Source of the DNA: Verrucomicrobiota bacterium | Lineage (GTDB): Bacteria > Verrucomicrobiota > Verrucomicrobiia > Opitutales > Opitutaceae | Assembly: GCA_014584295.1 (NCBI GenBank) | Contig: JACTNC010000060.1 | Location: 1 to 35,105 of the forward strand | DNA: 35,105 bases | Reading direction: 5' to 3' | Shown: positions 26,519 through 34,727 of the stretch, in pieces | Layout: every line of letters begins with the position of its first letter | Position numbering within the stretch: the first letter of the stretch is position 1 | Translations under genes and position numbers: made by a program | Notes under the pieces: generated by a model | Told to the model about the DNA's origin: nothing | Database searches by the model: none | What the model saw: only the letters and a program-made list of their open reading frames with translations

Positions 26519-26549
26519 CATGAAGCGCCTCCCGGAGAGGCGCTTCATG
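26519..26549. terminator. Perfect 13-base-pair hairpin after glnK
   Basis: CATGAAGCGCCTC (26519-26531) and GAGGCGCTTCATG (26537-26549) pair exactly around a 5-base loop. It lies 12 bases past the glnK stop on the minus strand and about 95 bases before natA. It probably separates the glnK-amt transcript from natAB, although no T-run follows. Confidence 0.6.
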
Positions 26550-26561
26550 TTCCCTGACGGA

Positions 26562-26903
<342 letters not shown>

Positions 26904-26930
26904 TCAATCAATGAATGGTTGGGTGGATGT

Positions 26931-28358
26931 TCACGAGATATAACCTTCCTCGCCGTGTTCGCTGATATCGAGGCCGGCCGATTCGACTTCTGGAGCGGCT
27001 CTCAATCCAACGGTGACCTTGACAATGAGGGCGACCACGGCGGTGGCGAGCACGCTCCACAGGATCGTTACGCCGACGGCCTTTAACTGTTCCCCCAGAA
27101 GGCCCGCCTTGAGGGGGCCGACCACGGAATTGGCCTTCTCGCTGGCAAAGACGCCGGTGAGAATCGCGCCCAGGGTTCCACCAACGCCGTGTACGCCGAA
27201 CGTGTCGAGCGCGTCATCGTAACCCAGCCATTTCTTCAGGTAGGCCACGGCGATGAAGGGAATGATGCCGGCGAGGACTCCCATGATGACTGCGGAGGAG
27301 GCGGTGACGAAACCGGCCGCGGGCGTGATCACGACCAGACCTGCGACAATGCCTGAACAGAAGCCCAGCACGCTGGGGTGTCCTCGGCTGATCCATTCCG
27401 CCATGGCCCAGGTGAAACCCGCAATGGCTGCAGCAAGCGTGGTCGTGGTGAAGGCGTTGGCGGCGATCGCATCGGCTCCGAGCGCAGAACCGGCGTTGAA
27501 GCCGTACCAGCCGACCCAGAGCATGCCGGTGCCGACCGTACAGAGGACGAGAGAGTGCGGTGGCATCGCCACCTTGCCGAATCCGGAACGCTTGCCGAGC
27601 ATGATACAAAGCACGAGAGCGCTCCAGCCCGAGGTCATGTGCACAACGGTGCCGCCGGCGAAGTCGATCGCCTTGATTCCGGCGTTCGCGTTGAGCGGCC
27701 CGCACATGAAGCCCGTGCCTGACCACACCATGTGGGCGAAGGGAAAATAGACGGCAAACATCCAGAGCGCCACGAAGGCGAGCACGGCGCTGAACTTCAT
27801 GCGCTCGGCAATCGCGCCAATGATCAGGGCCGGGGTGATGATCGCAAAGCTCAACTGGAACATCGCCCACATGCTGTCACTGATCCAGTGATAGCCTGCC
27901 CCCACGTTTCCAGGTTCTACCCCGTTGAAAAACATGTTGGCCGTGTCCCCGATGAACGCGTTCCCGCCGGAGAACGACAGGCTATAGCCCACAGCCCACC
28001 ACAGGATGGTGACGAGGCCGGCGATTCCGAGGCACTGTGCGAGCACGGACAGGACGTTCTTGCGCCTGACAAGGCCGCCGTAGAACAGGGCCAGGCCCGG
28101 CAGCGTCATGAAAATCACGAGCGCTGTGGATACCATCTGCCAGGCGTTGTGGCCTGGTCCGGGGCCCGCGACTTTCGAAGCGACGCCCTGGGTACGCGGG
28201 CCATTGTTCATGTAGGCTTCAATATCTGCCACACGCTGCTCGAGAGTCGGTTCCACAGGTTTGGCGGCCGGCGTCTCAGCCCTGCCGGTCGCGATCGCAG
28301 TGGCGAAGAGAAGCAGGCTCGAAAGGAATCGAGCATGGCGGAAGAGGAATGTTGTCAT
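26931..28358 (-). CDS. amt: Ammonium transporter
   Basis: A 475-residue Amt/Mep/Rh channel from the ATG at 28358; a longer frame from 28454 adds a polar leader before the signal peptide and is less likely. A signal sequence (about 8-26) is followed by an extra periplasmic segment of about 45 residues (VEPTLEQRVADIEAYMNNGP), then eleven membrane helices. The twin-histidine pore is present: H240 in 'GGTVVHMTSGWSAL' and H390 in DTFGVHGVGGT. The periplasmic phenylalanine gate and 'TGMLWVGWYGFNAGSAL' are also recognisable. It conducts ammonium into the cell under nitrogen limitation and is regulated by the adjacent PII protein. The N-terminal extension is longer than in E. coli AmtB and looks like those of other Verrucomicrobiota. 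Confidence 0.96.
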   Translation of the reverse strand: MTTFLFRHARFLSSLLLFATAIATGRAETPAAKPVEPTLEQRVADIEAYMNNGPRTQGVASKVAGPGPGHNAWQMVSTALVIFMTLPGLALFYGGLVRRKNVLSVLAQCLGIAGLVTILWWAVGYSLSFSGGNAFIGDTANMFFNGVEPGNVGAGYHWISDSMWAMFQLSFAIITPALIIGAIAERMKFSAVLAFVALWMFAVYFPFAHMVWSGTGFMCGPLNANAGIKAIDFAGGTVVHMTSGWSALVLCIMLGKRSGFGKVAMPPHSLVLCTVGTGMLWVGWYGFNAGSALGADAIAANAFTTTTLAAAIAGFTWAMAEWISRGHPSVLGFCSGIVAGLVVITPAAGFVTASSAVIMGVLAGIIPFIAVAYLKKWLGYDDALDTFGVHGVGGTLGAILTGVFASEKANSVVGPLKAGLLGEQLKAVGVTILWSVLATAVVALIVKVTVGLRAAPEVESAGLDISEHGEEGYIS

Positions 28359-28707
28359 GATGATGGTTTGGACGATTGAGGTGAGTGGATCTCGTGCAAA
28401 AGCAGGTTCCATGCCTGCCTTGCCCTCTGCGAAATAAAGAGCGTTTGAGGCCACCTCGGAACCTCCGGCTGGAATGTGGAACTACATGATTTTCCAAGGA
28501 AAAGTTGCGCCCGGCGCGGATTGCGTGAAAGCTGGTCCGGGGTGATGGGCTGGCTGCAGAGGGGACCCTTGCTTTGCGTGTGGACAAAGCGGCCAGTCGG
28601 TCATTCTGAATTAACGACTTACAACATATTACGGTGCGCGCCCAACTTAGGATGAAAATTTTGGATCAGAGAGGGCCTATCTGCGGTCTGGAGGCTCGGT
28701 TTTTGCT
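28359..28707. other. 349-base divergent promoter region between amt and the DUF2062 gene
   Basis: No coding frame is convincing. The middle, near 28605-28670, is AT-rich (TTAACG, CATATT, TTTTGG) and may hold the promoter of the DUF2062 gene or of amt. GCAGG-TTCCATG-CCTGC (28402-28418) is a small inverted repeat 44 bases before the amt start. A sigma-54-like match there has the wrong spacing (see rejected items). I see no small RNA. Confidence 0.5.
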
Positions 28708-29298
28708 ATGAGGCTTCCGCTATGGGCACTGCGGCTGATGCACCGCAGTCGGCTTTCCCGCAGCCGGCTCAAGGGAGGATGGATCCACTCCCGGTTGGGG
28801 GACCGTATTCTCGACAAGAAGCTGTGGCGGCCCACGCATGAATCGCTCGCCCGCGCCTGGCTGGTCGGCTTTCCGATCACAGTCATGCCCTTTCTGCCTG
28901 CGCAGTCCCTCTTTGCGGTTATAGCCGCGCTCTGCGTTCGTGGGAATATCCTCCTATGCATCGCCCTGCAGTTTCTCTCCACACCACTCACTGCGCCGAT
29001 CCAGTTGTCCGCCTGTTACTTTGTCGGTGAACTCGTCCGTGGAATGAATCCCTCCCAGGTCTGGCACCACGTGGCGTCCCAGCCCCGCGAACTCTTCACC
29101 CGGGAAGGCGTGATATCGCTGTATCTGGGTGCCTTCGTCATCGGGATCATTGGTGGATGCCTGGGTTATGCGGTTATTCGAAAGGTGTGGCGTGAAAAGC
29201 CCCGCGCCCAGCGTCCAATGCCGCCTGCGGCCAAGGCACCTGCCTCCGCTGCAAAAACGTGGTCTCAGCCTCCCTCGACGACAACCCGCTCAAAGTAG
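28708..29298 (+). CDS. DUF2062 domain-containing membrane protein
   Basis: A 196-residue protein with a basic N-terminus (about 1-45, many Arg and Lys), then three hydrophobic segments: 'LARAWLVGFPITVMPFLPAQ', 'LLCIALQFLSTPLTAPIQL' and 'GVISLYLGAFVIGIIGGCLGYAV'. The pattern 'SLARAxxVGxxIxxxPxxxxQ', the R-G-N motif (CVRGN) and the 'TPLTAP' turn match DUF2062. This family is found alone or fused to glycosyltransferases and kinases; its biochemical role is unknown. It ends in an Ala/Pro-rich cytoplasmic tail. It is 143 bases upstream of malQ on the same strand. The start ATG was chosen because it places the basic region just before the first helix. Confidence 0.85.
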   Translation: MRLPLWALRLMHRSRLSRSRLKGGWIHSRLGDRILDKKLWRPTHESLARAWLVGFPITVMPFLPAQSLFAVIAALCVRGNILLCIALQFLSTPLTAPIQLSACYFVGELVRGMNPSQVWHHVASQPRELFTREGVISLYLGAFVIGIIGGCLGYAVIRKVWREKPRAQRPMPPAAKAPASAAKTWSQPPSTTTRSK

Positions 29299-29441
29299 GT
29301 CGACAGGAAGGCGCGTCGGAATCTGCTGCGGTCCGGCAGGCATGGGAAGGAAACTCAACGCGGGCAATCTGGGCGACATCATGCAAGGATGTCCGTTTCA
29401 TCGGGATTGCCGATCAACCGGAAATTTGACGACTTTGCCGT

Positions 29442-30998
29442 ATGGACCCTTCCGATTCGCCCTCTTCGATAGAGAATGAAACGCTTCCGCTTTTCTCCTG
29501 GCTGACGGAGCGCGGTGCCGGCGTGCTGATGCATCCGACGTCGCTCCCTGGCGATCAGGGCGTCGGAACCTTTGATGGAGCGGTCGATCGCTTTCTGGAT
29601 TTCCTGGCAGAGTCTGGGATGAAGTACTGGCAGATCTGCCCATTGGGGCCGACGGGTTTCGGGGATTCTCCGTACCAGTGCTTCTCGGCCTTTGCCGGGA
29701 ACCCGTATCTGATCGACCTCAATGCCTTGGTTTCGTTTGGACTGCTGAGGAGCGAATCGCTTTCGCCTCTGCGCCGGCTCAGCCGGGAACGTGTTGATTT
29801 CGGCGCGCTTTATGCCCTGAAGTGGCCGCTGCTGAGCGCGGCGTACCAAGCCTACCTTGATGATCCCTCGCGCAGTCCCTACGGGGATTTCAAGGCCTTT
29901 CAGGAGAGGCATGCGCACTGGCTGCCCGCGTACGGCTATTTTCGTGCGCTGAAGGATCACTATCAGGGCAAACCCTGGTCGGAGTGGCCGGCGGACACGC
30001 GGTCCTACGCATCCGCGCAGAAATCGGTGCTGAGGGCATGGCTCGCTCCGCAGGTCGATGCGCACATGTTTTACCAGTACCTCTTCTACGGACAATGGGA
30101 GCGCGTCCGCGCCGCCGCGGCGGCGCGTGGCGTGCAGATCATTGGTGACGTGCCGATCTTTGTGGCCTTTGACAGCGCTGACGTCTGGGCAAATCTGCCG
30201 CTTTTCGAAATCGATCCGAAGACCTGCCGCCCGGTCGCCGTGGCGGGTGTGCCGCCCGACTATTTTTCGGAGGACGGCCAGCTCTGGGGAAATCCCCTTT
30301 ATCGCTGGGACGTGCACAAGAGGGAGGCATACGATTGGTGGCTCAGGCGCCTGCGCTCATCCTTCGAGCTTTGCGACATCGTGCGCATCGATCATTTCAG
30401 GGGCTTCGACAAGTACTGGAGGATCCCATTTCCCGCGGAGACGGCGCGGGTTGGAAGCTGGGAGCCAGGTCCGGGGATCGACCTTTTCCGTGCGGTAAAG
30501 GCCGCCTTCCCTCAATCGCGCATCATCGCCGAGGACCTCGGCGATCTTACTCCCAGCGTGGAGGCTCTGCGTTTGCAAACGGGTCTTCCTGGAATGGCGG
30601 TTCTGCAATTCGCGTTTGGGTCTGATGGGGACAATGCCTATCTGCCGCACCATCACACGCAGAACTCGGTTGTGTATCCAGGAACCCATGACAACAATAC
30701 CTGCATCGGATGGTATGCGTCGGCCCCGGAGCGCGAACGCGACCATGTGCGGCGGTACCTCGGCGTGAACGGCAGCGAGATCGGGTGGGACCTGCTGCGT
30801 GCGTCGTATCGCTCCACCTGTCGACTTGCGGTCATTCCCCTTCAGGATATGCTCAGCCTCGATGCGTCCGGACGCTTCAACACGCCCGGTGTTCCGCATG
30901 GAAACTGGCAGTGGCGCTATCGCGCTGAGCAATTGGACGCGCTCTTTGGCCAGACCGCTGCGTATTTGAAGTCGCTCGGAGAACTCTATGGACGCTAG
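29442..30998 (+). CDS. malQ: 4-alpha-glucanotransferase (amylomaltase)
   Basis: A 518-residue GH77 enzyme of typical bacterial length. The opening 'RGAGVLMHPTSLPGDQGVG' and 'YWQICPLGPTGFGDSPYQCF' are diagnostic. Catalytic residues are all present: nucleophile D317 in IVRIDHFRGFDKYW, acid/base E364 in IIAEDLGDLTP, and the transition-state Asp417 in PGTHDNNT. The enzyme moves maltosyl and longer glucan chains between alpha-1,4-glucans, in maltodextrin or glycogen metabolism in the cytoplasm. No other mal or glg genes are nearby. The last 11 bases overlap the start of the next gene, which has a GGAG ribosome-binding site inside malQ, so the two are coupled. Confidence 0.96.
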   Translation: MDPSDSPSSIENETLPLFSWLTERGAGVLMHPTSLPGDQGVGTFDGAVDRFLDFLAESGMKYWQICPLGPTGFGDSPYQCFSAFAGNPYLIDLNALVSFGLLRSESLSPLRRLSRERVDFGALYALKWPLLSAAYQAYLDDPSRSPYGDFKAFQERHAHWLPAYGYFRALKDHYQGKPWSEWPADTRSYASAQKSVLRAWLAPQVDAHMFYQYLFYGQWERVRAAAAARGVQIIGDVPIFVAFDSADVWANLPLFEIDPKTCRPVAVAGVPPDYFSEDGQLWGNPLYRWDVHKREAYDWWLRRLRSSFELCDIVRIDHFRGFDKYWRIPFPAETARVGSWEPGPGIDLFRAVKAAFPQSRIIAEDLGDLTPSVEALRLQTGLPGMAVLQFAFGSDGDNAYLPHHHTQNSVVYPGTHDNNTCIGWYASAPERERDHVRRYLGVNGSEIGWDLLRASYRSTCRLAVIPLQDMLSLDASGRFNTPGVPHGNWQWRYRAEQLDALFGQTAAYLKSLGELYGR

Positions 30999-32067
30999 CC
31001 GCCCCAACGCGGAGCGCGCCAGGCGTCCGATTCGCCGGCTTTTTCTTCTGCTGCTTGCGGCTGTGGCCACGCTGGCAGCGGCCGCATTCCTTGCAGGGGG
31101 ATGGATATTGACGCGGGCCACCCGTGCGGCCCTGCCGAAACTCATGGGATCGATTCCAGCCGAGCACGGTTCGATCCAACGCATTGAATTCGCCGCGGCG
31201 GAGTTTGCGCCGATGGCCACGGTGGTCTGGAGCGGAATCGCGATCGATGCCAGGCTCAAGCCGGACAAGGGATCACCCCCAAAGACGATGCGCATCAGGA
31301 TTCCGAACGTGTTGGCATCGCTGCGCGGGATTTTTCCGCTTCGGTTCGATCTCAAGCTCGAAGGTGTACGCGTGGAGTCGGAGTTGCATCTCGATGCCCC
31401 TCGGGGCGTGCCGTTTGCGGGCGGGGAGTTCGACACGCCGGTTCAGCGCATTGACGACGGCAGCGTGGTGCTTCCTGACGTTGAATTCAGCAACTCATGG
31501 CGCTCGAGCATCCGTCGCGAACTGCCCGAACTGCTGGCTTTTGCGAGGACGGGCTTGACGACGCGAGAGCTGTCGATGTCCGCGAGGCTTCATTTCACTC
31601 TGGAACATGTGCCGATGTCAGTCCGGCTCGAGACGACACGCGAAAAGGGCGGCACCCGGCTGCGCATCAACAGGCAGGATCTCGACTCGCTATCGCGTCG
31701 CTATTCCCAGCCGCTGACGCTTGCCGAGCGCGAGCTGCTTGCCGTGAACCCGTTGCGCGCTCCCATGCTGCTTCGCATGAAGGATTATGCCGAGCGCACG
31801 GCGCATCGGCTCGCAAGGACCGGAAAGACGTACAACGAAGACTCCACGCGGCATGTCCTGTGGAGCTTTTGGCTGACCCGCATGTACGGACCCGAGTTTG
31901 CGGAACACGCTGCGAACGCCCACGAGGAGGGCTCTGCCAATCTGCCGGAGGAAAGCGATCGCGACCGCCAGAACAACAGCCTTGGGCGGGAATGGGCATC
32001 AGCGGGAAAGTCCGAGTCCCAGGTGCTTGCATTGATCCGCGAGGACCCGCGGGTCAGGCGACGGTAG
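30988..32067 (+). CDS. Membrane-anchored protein of unknown function with AsmA-like middle and DUF6973-like C-terminus
   Basis: A 359-residue protein. A basic N-terminus leads to one membrane helix (about 17-42, 'LFLLLLAAVATLAAAAFLAG'). The middle (about 50-170) has short alternating beta-strand patterns such as 'DLKLEGVRVESELHLD', resembling AsmA-type domains. The C-terminal 90 residues are different: an alpha-helical segment with 'STRHVLWSFWLTRMYGPEFA', then AAN-AHEEG, then DRDRQNNSLGREWA. The H...HE...D...NN..G pattern resembles DUF6973, a domain from poorly characterised secreted and toxin-like proteins; this is from memory. The start overlaps malQ by 11 bases with GGAG at 30978-30981. 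I cannot assign a function; the domain combination is unusual. Confidence 0.8.
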   Translation: MDASRPNAERARRPIRRLFLLLLAAVATLAAAAFLAGGWILTRATRAALPKLMGSIPAEHGSIQRIEFAAAEFAPMATVVWSGIAIDARLKPDKGSPPKTMRIRIPNVLASLRGIFPLRFDLKLEGVRVESELHLDAPRGVPFAGGEFDTPVQRIDDGSVVLPDVEFSNSWRSSIRRELPELLAFARTGLTTRELSMSARLHFTLEHVPMSVRLETTREKGGTRLRINRQDLDSLSRRYSQPLTLAERELLAVNPLRAPMLLRMKDYAERTAHRLARTGKTYNEDSTRHVLWSFWLTRMYGPEFAEHAANAHEEGSANLPEESDRDRQNNSLGREWASAGKSESQVLALIREDPRVRRR

Positions 32068-32305
32068 CCCAAATGTGGGGAGCAGTTAAGAGCCTGAACG
32101 AACCATCAGGTTTGCTTGGCGATCGTGATACCCTTGCGCAGCACCGCGATGTTTCGCAGTTGCCGCAGACGTACGGTTGTTCGACATTCCCTGACTCCGG
32201 GAATTTGGATCCTATGTCCGCAATCATGCGTTTGCTCGAACAGAACCCCAGCTCGCAAACAGGCGAGAGGTGTTTCTCCGTTCGCGAGCGTTTCAAGGAG
32301 GTGGC

Positions 32306-32962
32306 GTGATCTTGGCTGCGATGGAAACGACCGCGGCCTGGCAAATCGGGCTGGTGCTTGCGGCCTATGTTCTTGGGTGCCTGAACACGGGGTATTACCT
32401 GGTTCGACTAAAGACCGGCCGTGATGTCCGCACGACAGGAAGTGGCAATTCCGGCGCGCGCAATGTCGGCCGCATTCTAGGGAAGACTGGTTTTGTGGTC
32501 ACCCTTGCAGGAGATCTCTCCAAGGGAGTGATTGCCGTAGCTCTCGCCAAGGTATTGCATGGCGCGCCCACGACCATTGCGCTTGCCTGCATTGCCGTGG
32601 TCGCCGGGCATTTGTGGCCGATTCAACTGGGGTTCCGTGGCGGGAAGGGCGCAGCAACGGGATGTGGTGCATTCTTGGCACTGGAACCTCTGACGACGGT
32701 TATCCTGCTCATTGTGTGCGGTTTGTTGTACGTGATGCTTCGCCGGAGCAGCCTGAGCGCGATGATTGCCTTTGGGATCAGCCCTTTGTTGGCGTTCCTT
32801 CTTGGACGAGCGCCGACCATCGTGGCCGGATATGCGGGTGTCGCGGCGCTGGTCGTAATTTCCCATCTCGGCAATTTGAGGGCGGAAGTGATGGGCGGCC
32901 GAAAAGGCCCGTCGAACGAAGGCTTTCGCAAAGACGCATCGCTACCGGCTGGCAAACCATAA
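32306..32962 (+). CDS. plsY: Glycerol-3-phosphate acyltransferase PlsY
   Basis: A roughly 218-residue membrane protein with five to seven hydrophobic segments. PlsY motifs are present: motif 1 GSGNSGARNVGR, motif 2 'FRGGKGAATGCGAFL' and motif 3 around GRAPTIVAG and HLGNLRAE. It transfers the acyl group of acyl phosphate to sn-glycerol 3-phosphate, the first step of phospholipid synthesis in the inner membrane. The start is decided by a perfect AAGGAGGT at 32295-32302. A GTG at 32306 (3 bases away) or a TTG at 32312 (9 bases) fits it better than the ATG at 32321 (18 bases). Partner plsX is not in the window. The GNAT-aminotransferase gene begins 40 bases after the stop and probably shares the transcript. 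Confidence 0.93.
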   Translation: MILAAMETTAAWQIGLVLAAYVLGCLNTGYYLVRLKTGRDVRTTGSGNSGARNVGRILGKTGFVVTLAGDLSKGVIAVALAKVLHGAPTTIALACIAVVAGHLWPIQLGFRGGKGAATGCGAFLALEPLTTVILLIVCGLLYVMLRRSSLSAMIAFGISPLLAFLLGRAPTIVAGYAGVAALVVISHLGNLRAEVMGGRKGPSNEGFRKDASLPAGKP

Positions 32963-33002
32963 AGCTTTCCTCTTTGTTGGAGTGTCACCACCGACCACCA
33001 CC

Positions 33003-34676
33003 ATGCGTGCGCCGTCTTCCTTACACATAAAACTTGCGACAGAGGATTGGGAGTTTGAAGCGATTCATCGCCTCAACTACCGAACCTTTGTTGAGGAAAT
33101 ACCGCAGCACGCACCGAACGCCGAGGGCAGGCTCGTCGACCGTTTTCATGCGGAGAACAGCTATGTGATTGCCCGTGAGGGAGACCGGGTTGTGGGGATG
33201 CTGGCCTTGCGCGGCAAACGGCCGTTCTCGCTCGATAGCAAGGTGTCCGAGCTGGACCGACACCTGCCCAGCGGCAGGCGGCCGATCGAAGTTCGCCTGC
33301 TGGCAGTGGAGTCAGCCTATCGCAAGACGTCGGTTTTTGTTGCCCTCTTCGAGTTTGCGACCCGCAAGTGCCTGGCTGATGGTTACGATCTTGCGGTTAT
33401 TTCCGGCACCACGCGCGAGTTGAAACTCTACAGGCACCTTGGATTTGCCCCGTTCGGTCCTCTCGTCGGCACGGTCGGCGCTCAATACCAGCCGATGTTC
33501 CTTACGCTCGACGCGCTGAATCGCACGACCGACAAGAGCCTCGTTCTGCGTGAGGCATTCAAGGAGAACAGGAGCACGCCTGAGGGCATAAACCTCCTGC
33601 CGGGGCCGGTGTTGACAACCGCGGAAGTCGATCGCGCATTCAGCGAGCCGGCGATTTCTCATCGGAGCCCGGTTTTTCTGGCGGAATTGCGCCACGTGCG
33701 AGCGCAGCTTTGCGAGCTGACTGGTGCTCGCGACGTTCAGGTGATGCCAGGCTCGGGATCACTCGCAAATGCAGTCGTCGCGGCCCAGCTATCACTCCTC
33801 GGACGCCGGGGCTTGGTGATGTCCAATGGAGCCTTTGGTGACAGGCTAGCATCGGACTCCCGGCGTGCCCGCCTGGAATTCACCGTGTTCGAACAGCCTT
33901 GGGGGACGGCGTTTGAAATGGAGCGGTTGGATGCAGCGACAGATGCGCTGACGCCGGGTGACTGGATCTGGGCGGTGCATCATGAAACGTCGACCGGGAT
34001 GCTGAATGACCTTGAGTCGCTGAAGGCCTTTGCGCGGAAGAAGGGACTCCGGCTTTGTCTTGACTGCGTCAGTTCGCTCGGGGCGGTTCCGGTTGATTTG
34101 AGCGATGTCTTTCTCGCCACGGGCACGAGCGGAAAAGGACTGGGCGGATATCCGGGTCTTGGGCTCGTCTTTCACGATTACGCGCCTAAAACGGCAGCGG
34201 AGACGCTGCCCGGTTACCTCGATCTTGGGCACTGGGCGGAGAACTCGAGTGTCCCTCACACGCATTCGTCCAACCTCACACACGCGCTGTGCGTGGCGTT
34301 GCGCGCCGTCACGCCCGAACGCATGCGGGAGATTCAAGCCAACACTTCCTGGCTGCGCCGCCAGTTGCTTGAGCAGGGCTGGACCCTGACCGGCGACGAG
34401 AGCAGTACGGGCGCGGGGGTGGTTACTCTGGAGCTACAGGCTCCAGGTGCAGCGACGGCGCTGGGCGAGGCGCTGGAGCAGCGGGGAATCTGGCTCAATT
34501 TCCGGTCGGGTCACCTGTACAGCAAGAATTGGATCCAGGTATCGCTGCTGGGAAACCCGCCACGAACGCTTCTCAATCGACTGTTGCAGAATCTTGAGGC
34601 GCATCGCCCGCGGAATGGTTCTGCAAGGCAGGAGTCTGATGCGCTGCCACCGCTCCTAGCGACGGCTGCGCGATAA
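33003..34676 (+). CDS. GNAT (FeeM/autoinducer-synthase-like) and class V aminotransferase fusion
   Basis: A 557-residue two-domain protein. Residues about 5-185 form a GNAT acyltransferase: 'LNYRTFVEEIPQHAP', 'EVRLLAVESAYRKTSVFVAL' and 'LKLYRHLGFAPFG', ending in YQPMFLTLDAL. This resembles N-acyl amino acid synthase (FeeM) and acyl-homoserine-lactone-synthase-like folds. Residues about 195-540 are a PLP-dependent class V aminotransferase of the alanine-glyoxylate / 2-aminoethylphosphonate type: 'LLPGPVLTTAEVDRAF', 'VMPGSGSLANAVVAAQLSLL', 'WAVHHETSTGMLNDL', LCLDCVSSLGAVPVDL and 'GTSGKGLGGYPGLGLVF' with the probable PLP lysine K378. The fusion suggests making an amino compound and acylating it. 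The ATG at 33003 is preferred; a GTG at 32982 is in frame. It follows plsY after 40 bases. Confidence 0.85.
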   Translation: MRAPSSLHIKLATEDWEFEAIHRLNYRTFVEEIPQHAPNAEGRLVDRFHAENSYVIAREGDRVVGMLALRGKRPFSLDSKVSELDRHLPSGRRPIEVRLLAVESAYRKTSVFVALFEFATRKCLADGYDLAVISGTTRELKLYRHLGFAPFGPLVGTVGAQYQPMFLTLDALNRTTDKSLVLREAFKENRSTPEGINLLPGPVLTTAEVDRAFSEPAISHRSPVFLAELRHVRAQLCELTGARDVQVMPGSGSLANAVVAAQLSLLGRRGLVMSNGAFGDRLASDSRRARLEFTVFEQPWGTAFEMERLDAATDALTPGDWIWAVHHETSTGMLNDLESLKAFARKKGLRLCLDCVSSLGAVPVDLSDVFLATGTSGKGLGGYPGLGLVFHDYAPKTAAETLPGYLDLGHWAENSSVPHTHSSNLTHALCVALRAVTPERMREIQANTSWLRRQLLEQGWTLTGDESSTGAGVVTLELQAPGAATALGEALEQRGIWLNFRSGHLYSKNWIQVSLLGNPPRTLLNRLLQNLEAHRPRNGSARQESDALPPLLATAAR

Positions 34677-34727
34677 GAGGCTCTGGTTTGCGGAGTTCCA
34701 GAGTTCTTCTGGGCCCTGCGCTCGGCG

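Noticed and set aside
28395..28411. A sigma-54-like promoter (minus strand TGGAAC...TTGCA) before amt
   Set aside because: The GG and GC elements are 11 bases apart instead of the required 10, and the -24 box lacks the usual TGGCAC. It would be attractive for a nitrogen gene but does not meet the spacing rule.
30357..31436. A 359-codon minus-strand frame across the malQ end
   Set aside because: It is antisense to malQ catalytic motifs and to the coupled downstream gene; no family resemblance.
32068..32305. A possible small RNA or tRNA between the malQ-coupled gene and plsY
   Set aside because: There is a small TTCCC/GGGAA hairpin and a GTTCGA stretch, but no cloverleaf, no SRP or tmRNA signature, and no terminator. 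I see nothing definable here besides the plsY ribosome-binding site.
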